DNA of 17,674 bases from Merdivivens faecigallinarum. Lineage in GTDB: Bacteria > Bacteroidota > Bacteroidia > Bacteroidales > UBA932. Each line of letters begins with the position of its first letter. Position 1 is the first letter of the stretch. A program made the position numbers and the translations under genes. Location of the stretch: contig JADILY010000013.1 of the NCBI GenBank assembly GCA_017695055.1, forward strand, positions 1-17,674, in the 5' to 3' direction. Under the pieces are notes generated by a model that saw only the letters and a list, made by a program, of their open reading frames with translations, was not told the DNA's origin and ran no database searches. Positions 14,518 through 17,674 of the stretch are shown here, in pieces.

Positions 14518-14787
14518 CTATTTCAAAAGGTCAGTCACATAAGGGAGCAATGCAAGGTGTCTTGCCCTCTTTATCGCCTGGGACACTTTCTTCTGATATT
14601 TCAGAGAAGTACCGGTAAGGCGGCGAGGAAGAATCTTTCCCTGCTCGTTAAGGAATTTTTTCAGGAATTCCGCATCCTTGTAATCGATGTATTTTATGCC
14701 CGCTTTCTTGAAACGGCAATATTTCTTCTTTCTGACCTCGACCGTAGGAGGGTTCAGATAACGAATTTCATTGTTTGTTGCTGCCAT
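14518..14787 (-). CDS. rpsR: Small subunit ribosomal protein bS18
   Basis: Ribosomal protein bS18, 89 aa, which binds bS6 and sits on the platform of the 30S subunit. Diagnostic features are KKYCRFKKAGIKYIDYKD, the stretch LLNEQGKILPRRLTGT-like (here FLNEQGKILPRRLTG) and KVSQAIKRARHLALLPY. It is translated together with rpsF (3 bp between stop and start) and rplI. The single Cys in KKYC lacks the partner residues of zinc-binding variants. Confidence 0.97.
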   Translation of the reverse strand: MAATNNEIRYLNPPTVEVRKKKYCRFKKAGIKYIDYKDAEFLKKFLNEQGKILPRRLTGTSLKYQKKVSQAIKRARHLALLPYVTDLLK

Positions 14788-14790
14788 GAT

Positions 14791-15135
14791 CTATTCCTCC
14801 TTTTTCTCTTTGTTGGCCCTTCTCTTCTCTGCGTATGCTATGGCGTGTTTGTCCATGGCGAAAGTAAGGAACCTGATAATCCTTTCGTCACGACGGTACT
14901 GTGTCTCAAGGACGTCTATGAATTTAGGTTCTGCACGGAATTCAATCAGATAATAGAATCCCGTAGTTTTTTTCTGAATCGGGTATGCCAGCTTTCTAAG
15001 CCCCCAATCCTCCTGGTACACCACCTCACCGCCGTTTTCGGTGATAAGGGACGTGTACTTGGCAACCGCTTCCTTCATCTGGGCATCAGACAAAACGGGA
15101 GTTGCAATGAAAACGGTTTCGTACTGTTTGATCAT
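14791..15135 (-). CDS. rpsF: Small subunit ribosomal protein bS6
   Basis: Ribosomal protein bS6, 114 aa, partner of bS18 in the 30S subunit. Features: the N-terminal YETVFIATPVLSDAQ strand, the GLRKLAYPIQKKTTGFYYLIEF core and the ERIIRFLTFAMDKHA segment, ending in a charged KEKKEE tail. The ATG at 15135 follows GAGAG. First gene of the operon, with a strong promoter at 15205-15235 and a hairpin in its short leader that may serve feedback control by the bS6-bS18 complex. Confidence 0.97.
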   Translation of the reverse strand: MIKQYETVFIATPVLSDAQMKEAVAKYTSLITENGGEVVYQEDWGLRKLAYPIQKKTTGFYYLIEFRAEPKFIDVLETQYRRDERIIRFLTFAMDKHAIAYAEKRRANKEKKEE

Positions 15136-15169
15136 CTCTCTTTAAATTAATTAATAAACCTATAAAACT

Positions 15170-15204
15170 CAGCCCTTTCCGGAACAAAATACCGAAAAGG
15201 GCTG
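15170..15204 (-). promoter_or_regulatory. Hairpin between pepD and rpsF: rpsF leader element or pepD terminator
   Basis: A perfect 9-bp stem, CAGCCCTTT/AAAGGGCTG (15170-15178 and 15196-15204), encloses CGG/CCG and a 9-nt loop. The minus-strand RNA has CCGG on the 3' side of the inner loop. The bS6-bS18 autoregulatory motif in rpsF leaders uses a CCG within a hairpin, so this is a candidate. However, the predicted transcription start (about 15200) lies inside the first arm, and a weak U-rich stretch follows, so it may instead end pepD transcription. Confidence 0.45.
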
Positions 15205-15235
15205 CAAAGATAGTTATAAAAATCGTTTTTACAAA
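15205..15235 (-). promoter_or_regulatory. Promoter of rpsF-rpsR-rplI
   Basis: On the minus strand, TTTG (15235-15232), a 19-bp spacer and TATCTTTG (15212-15205) match the Bacteroidota consensus exactly. It overlaps the 3' end of the upstream pepD intergenic region by position only. Confidence 0.85.
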
Positions 15236-15237
15236 AA

Positions 15238-16695
15238 TTATTTCACAGGAATCTCTTCAAGGACTTTCCTTATGAAATCCCACCATTTACCTACGGTGGC
15301 GATGTTCACCCTCTCGTCCGGAGAATGAGGGCTCTTGATGGTAGGTCCGCATGAAATCATGTCCCAGTTAGGATAAGTGCCGCCGAGGATTCCGCATTCG
15401 AGGCCGGCATGGATGGCCATGACGGCCGGCTCATTGCCATAAAGCCCCTTGTAGATGTGTTTCATGGTAGCGAGTATCGGGGAGTCCATCTTAGGAGCCC
15501 AGCCGCTGTACCCGCCCGAGAAGGCTATCCTTGCACCGGCAAGTTCGAAGAGGCATCTGATATCCTCGGCATACGCATCCTTGGCGCTGTCCACTGAACT
15601 GCGCATCAAAGTGAGGACGGAAGCCTTGCCGCCGGCAGTCCTGATTACCGCCATGTTGTTGGAGGTCTCAACCAGGCCCGGCATCGCATCGCTCATCCTC
15701 TCCACTCCGTTAGGGCAACAGTGTACCGCCCTGATATACCTTAGAGCGGCTTTTTCTTCGATATAGACAGCCGGTGCTGCGGTATCTTCGAGGAACACTT
15801 CGCCGTCCGGATCCGCTATGGAATATTCCTCCTTAATCTCTCGGGCCGCCTTTGCGACACTCGACCTGACAGCCTCCACATTTGCCGAAGGTACGAGAAT
15901 CACTGCAAATGCCTCGCGAGGGATGGCGTTGCGGAGCGTACCGCCTTCGACACTGCAAAGCAGAGCCCCCATATCCCTCATCAGAGGAAGCAGCACCCTT
16001 GCCATCAGTTTGTTGGCATTTGCCCTACCGAGGATGATGTCCATCCCGGAGTGCCCGCCTTTGAAACCTTTGACATTCAGTTTGAACGGTACGTATCCGG
16101 AAGCCGGTGCGGCACATTCCTCATAATTCATTACCGCCTCGACGTCAAGCCCGCCGGCACAGCCGACATAGAGTTCCCCCTCCGTCTCGGAATCGAGGTT
16201 TATCAGGATGTCCCCTTTCAGAAGCCCCGGTTTCAGTTCCCGAGCACCTGTCATTCCGGTTTCCTCGTCTATGGTGATGAGGACCTCCACAGGGCCGTGT
16301 ACGAGGTCTTTGGATTCGAGGACCGACAGAGCCACGGCCACGCCCATACCGTTGTCGGCTCCGAGAGTGGTTCCGTTTGCGCGTACCCATTCCCCGTCGA
16401 CATAGGCCTCGATAGGGTCTTTCTCGAAATCATGCACCTTGTCGGCATTTTTCTGAGGCACCATGTCCATGTGAGCCTGAAGTATCACGCCCATGCGGTT
16501 CTCCATTCCAGGAGTAGCCGGCTTGCGGATTATGATGTTGCCGATTTCGTCCTTATAGGTTTCGAGCCCGAGCCCCTTTCCGAAATTATAAAGGAACTCC
16601 ACCGCCTTTCCTTCTTTCTTCGAAGGACGCGGAATCTGTGTCATCGCATAAAAATTCTTCCACACTATCTGTGGATTGAGATCTTTGATTGTCAT
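15238..16695 (-). CDS. pepD: Aminoacyl-histidine dipeptidase (M20 family, PepD type)
   Basis: A cytosolic di-zinc dipeptidase that cleaves Xaa-His and other dipeptides, 485 aa, the usual length for PepD (M20C). Metal-ligand motifs: QAHMDMVP (His75, Asp77), LGADNGMG (Asp114, bridging), DEETG (catalytic Glu144, ligand Glu145), NLDSE (Asp168) and, near the end, SPHSPDE (His457). The lid domain contains the GGHSGMDI motif (about 213-220), and IHAGLECG holds His429. All key residues are present. It has no signal peptide. It is flanked by its own weak promoter box and by the rpsF promoter, so it appears to be a single-gene unit. Confidence 0.95.
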   Translation of the reverse strand: MTIKDLNPQIVWKNFYAMTQIPRPSKKEGKAVEFLYNFGKGLGLETYKDEIGNIIIRKPATPGMENRMGVILQAHMDMVPQKNADKVHDFEKDPIEAYVDGEWVRANGTTLGADNGMGVAVALSVLESKDLVHGPVEVLITIDEETGMTGARELKPGLLKGDILINLDSETEGELYVGCAGGLDVEAVMNYEECAAPASGYVPFKLNVKGFKGGHSGMDIILGRANANKLMARVLLPLMRDMGALLCSVEGGTLRNAIPREAFAVILVPSANVEAVRSSVAKAAREIKEEYSIADPDGEVFLEDTAAPAVYIEEKAALRYIRAVHCCPNGVERMSDAMPGLVETSNNMAVIRTAGGKASVLTLMRSSVDSAKDAYAEDIRCLFELAGARIAFSGGYSGWAPKMDSPILATMKHIYKGLYGNEPAVMAIHAGLECGILGGTYPNWDMISCGPTIKSPHSPDERVNIATVGKWWDFIRKVLEEIPVK

Positions 16696-16736
16696 AATTT
16701 TATAAATTTTAATAGACTTCCGTCCTGTTTTTATTA

Positions 16737-16744
16737 CAAAAATA
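16737..16744 (-). promoter_or_regulatory. -7 promoter box of pepD
   Basis: TATTTTTG on the minus strand fits TAnnTTTG, with a leader of about 37 nt to the pepD ATG (16695). No good -33 box was seen. Confidence 0.45.
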
Positions 16745-16773
16745 AACTCCAGTGATTACAACTCCGTTGCAAC

Positions 16774-17674
16774 TCATCGTTTTTCAAGCCTTACCGGCAT
16801 CGACAAGGTGGTTCCGAGCTGGTAGAACTGCACACGGCTGCATGAAAGCAGCTTCGTCCCGTCCGAAACGGCTACCTCGGCAACGGCCGGCACCCTGTAA
16901 TATATCAACGGCTCCACCTGTTTTCCCCTTTCGGCAGTTTCGGTCACTTCGGCCTGCGAAAGCCTCTCTACGTTCTTAAGGACGGCCAGCACAGGTCTTC
17001 CCGACATGTCGTCGGCAGGCACTAACCCGTTTTCATCCGATATCCTGAATACCACATACACCTGTTCGTCGGGGACCGGCGTAAAATCGAAATTCATTTT
17101 CTGGACCGAATAATCCGTATAACCGAGGAAGAGGGTCATATACTGTTCTTCCAGCCTCGTTATCTCCGCCACAGCCGCACCGAGGGCTTCCCCGTCAAAG
17201 GTGGCATCGGTGTCGCCGGTAATAATCTGCTCCCTTTTTTCCCTCAAACGGAAAATCGCGGAAGCGGTTTCAGCGGCTTTCTGCTCGACACTTTTCGCAA
17301 CTACCTGGTTCTGGCGGACGGATATGCGCTCGTACACGCCGTCGTTTTCCGACAAAGTGTAAAGTTCAACCGTTTCGGAAGAAAAATTGCTCCCCGCTCC
17401 GGTCCCGTCAAACCGTCCGGAATCCATGTAGGACGGGAAACGCCAGGTTTCGGAACGTCCGCTGAAATCCCCAGGGATTGAAACGAGCCCCTGGGAAGTG
17501 AGTTTCAGGAGATCCGGGGAGGCTATCGAATACTGCCCGACGTCCAGCACATGGGCGGCAGACGGATCGGCCTCGATGAAAGGGGTCATCCTCAACGATT
17601 TGACTACATACGACCTGCTGTCTTCGGTACGCGCATCGATACCGAGATATTTCCGGGCGAATTCCGCATAAGGC
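16774..17674 (-). CDS. DUF4831 family protein, 5' end outside the window
   Basis: The C-terminal 299 residues of a Bacteroidota DUF4831 protein of unknown function. The reading frame stays open to the window edge. The first visible residues, PYAEFARKYLGI, are the family's conserved segment, so the start (normally with a signal peptide) lies further right. The visible part has a helical charged region around EKAAETASAIFRLREKRE and the ITGDTD/FDGEALGAAVAEI stretch, followed by a beta-rich end with YYRVPAVAEVAV and a terminal VRLEKR. It ends 78 bp before the pepD start. Probably an envelope protein; no catalytic motif is recognised. Confidence 0.85.
   Translation of the reverse strand, partial: PYAEFARKYLGIDARTEDSRSYVVKSLRMTPFIEADPSAAHVLDVGQYSIASPDLLKLTSQGLVSIPGDFSGRSETWRFPSYMDSGRFDGTGAGSNFSSETVELYTLSENDGVYERISVRQNQVVAKSVEQKAAETASAIFRLREKREQIITGDTDATFDGEALGAAVAEITRLEEQYMTLFLGYTDYSVQKMNFDFTPVPDEQVYVVFRISDENGLVPADDMSGRPVLAVLKNVERLSQAEVTETAERGKQVEPLIYYRVPAVAEVAVSDGTKLLSCSRVQFYQLGTTLSMPVRLEKR

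Overview
The window comes from a member of the order Bacteroidales (phylum Bacteroidota); I cannot name the genus. Support: Bacteroidota-type promoters (TTTG, about 19-20 bp, TAnnTTTG) rather than sigma70 sites, AT-rich leaders without clear Shine-Dalgarno sequences, DUF3575/DUF5119/fimbrillin and DUF4831 proteins, and the gene order ileS - traR/dksA - lspA. All intact genes lie on the minus strand, so the text below reads from right to left.

Right part (6.3-17.7 kb) is core genome: a 5'-truncated DUF4831 gene, a PepD-type M20 dipeptidase, the ribosomal operon rpsF-rpsR-rplI with its own promoter and terminator, a secreted M16 zinc peptidase with a terminator, and a tight operon ileS-traR/dksA-lspA ending at a bidirectional terminator. 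On the other side of that terminator lies a headless 3' remnant of a FISUMP-type surface protein gene (plus strand), then tRNA-Ser(UGA) with promoter and terminator.

Left part (1-5.85 kb) is accessory. A gene-free stretch of about 930 bp holds degenerate tandem repeats, stem-loops and a 170-bp imperfect palindrome. It precedes a tyrosine recombinase gene (4912-3713), followed by a 250-bp gap and a type V pilus-like operon: DUF3575 protein, DUF5119 lipoprotein, fimbrillin lipoprotein.

The main discovery candidate is the 250-bp gap. It carries inverted 15-bp sites (3484-3498, a second copy at 3505-3519, and 3681-3695) that enclose a near-perfect Bacteroidota promoter at 3636-3667. In the orientation given, this promoter points away from the pilus operon and into the 3' end of the recombinase gene. 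Inversion between the sites would place it about 45 nt upstream of the DUF3575 start codon. I read this as a phase-variable fimbrial operon, captured in the OFF state, with its probable invertase next to it. Invertible promoters for surface structures are known in Bacteroidales; the particular sites, the duplicated left site and the linked repeat-rich region are what deserve a closer look.
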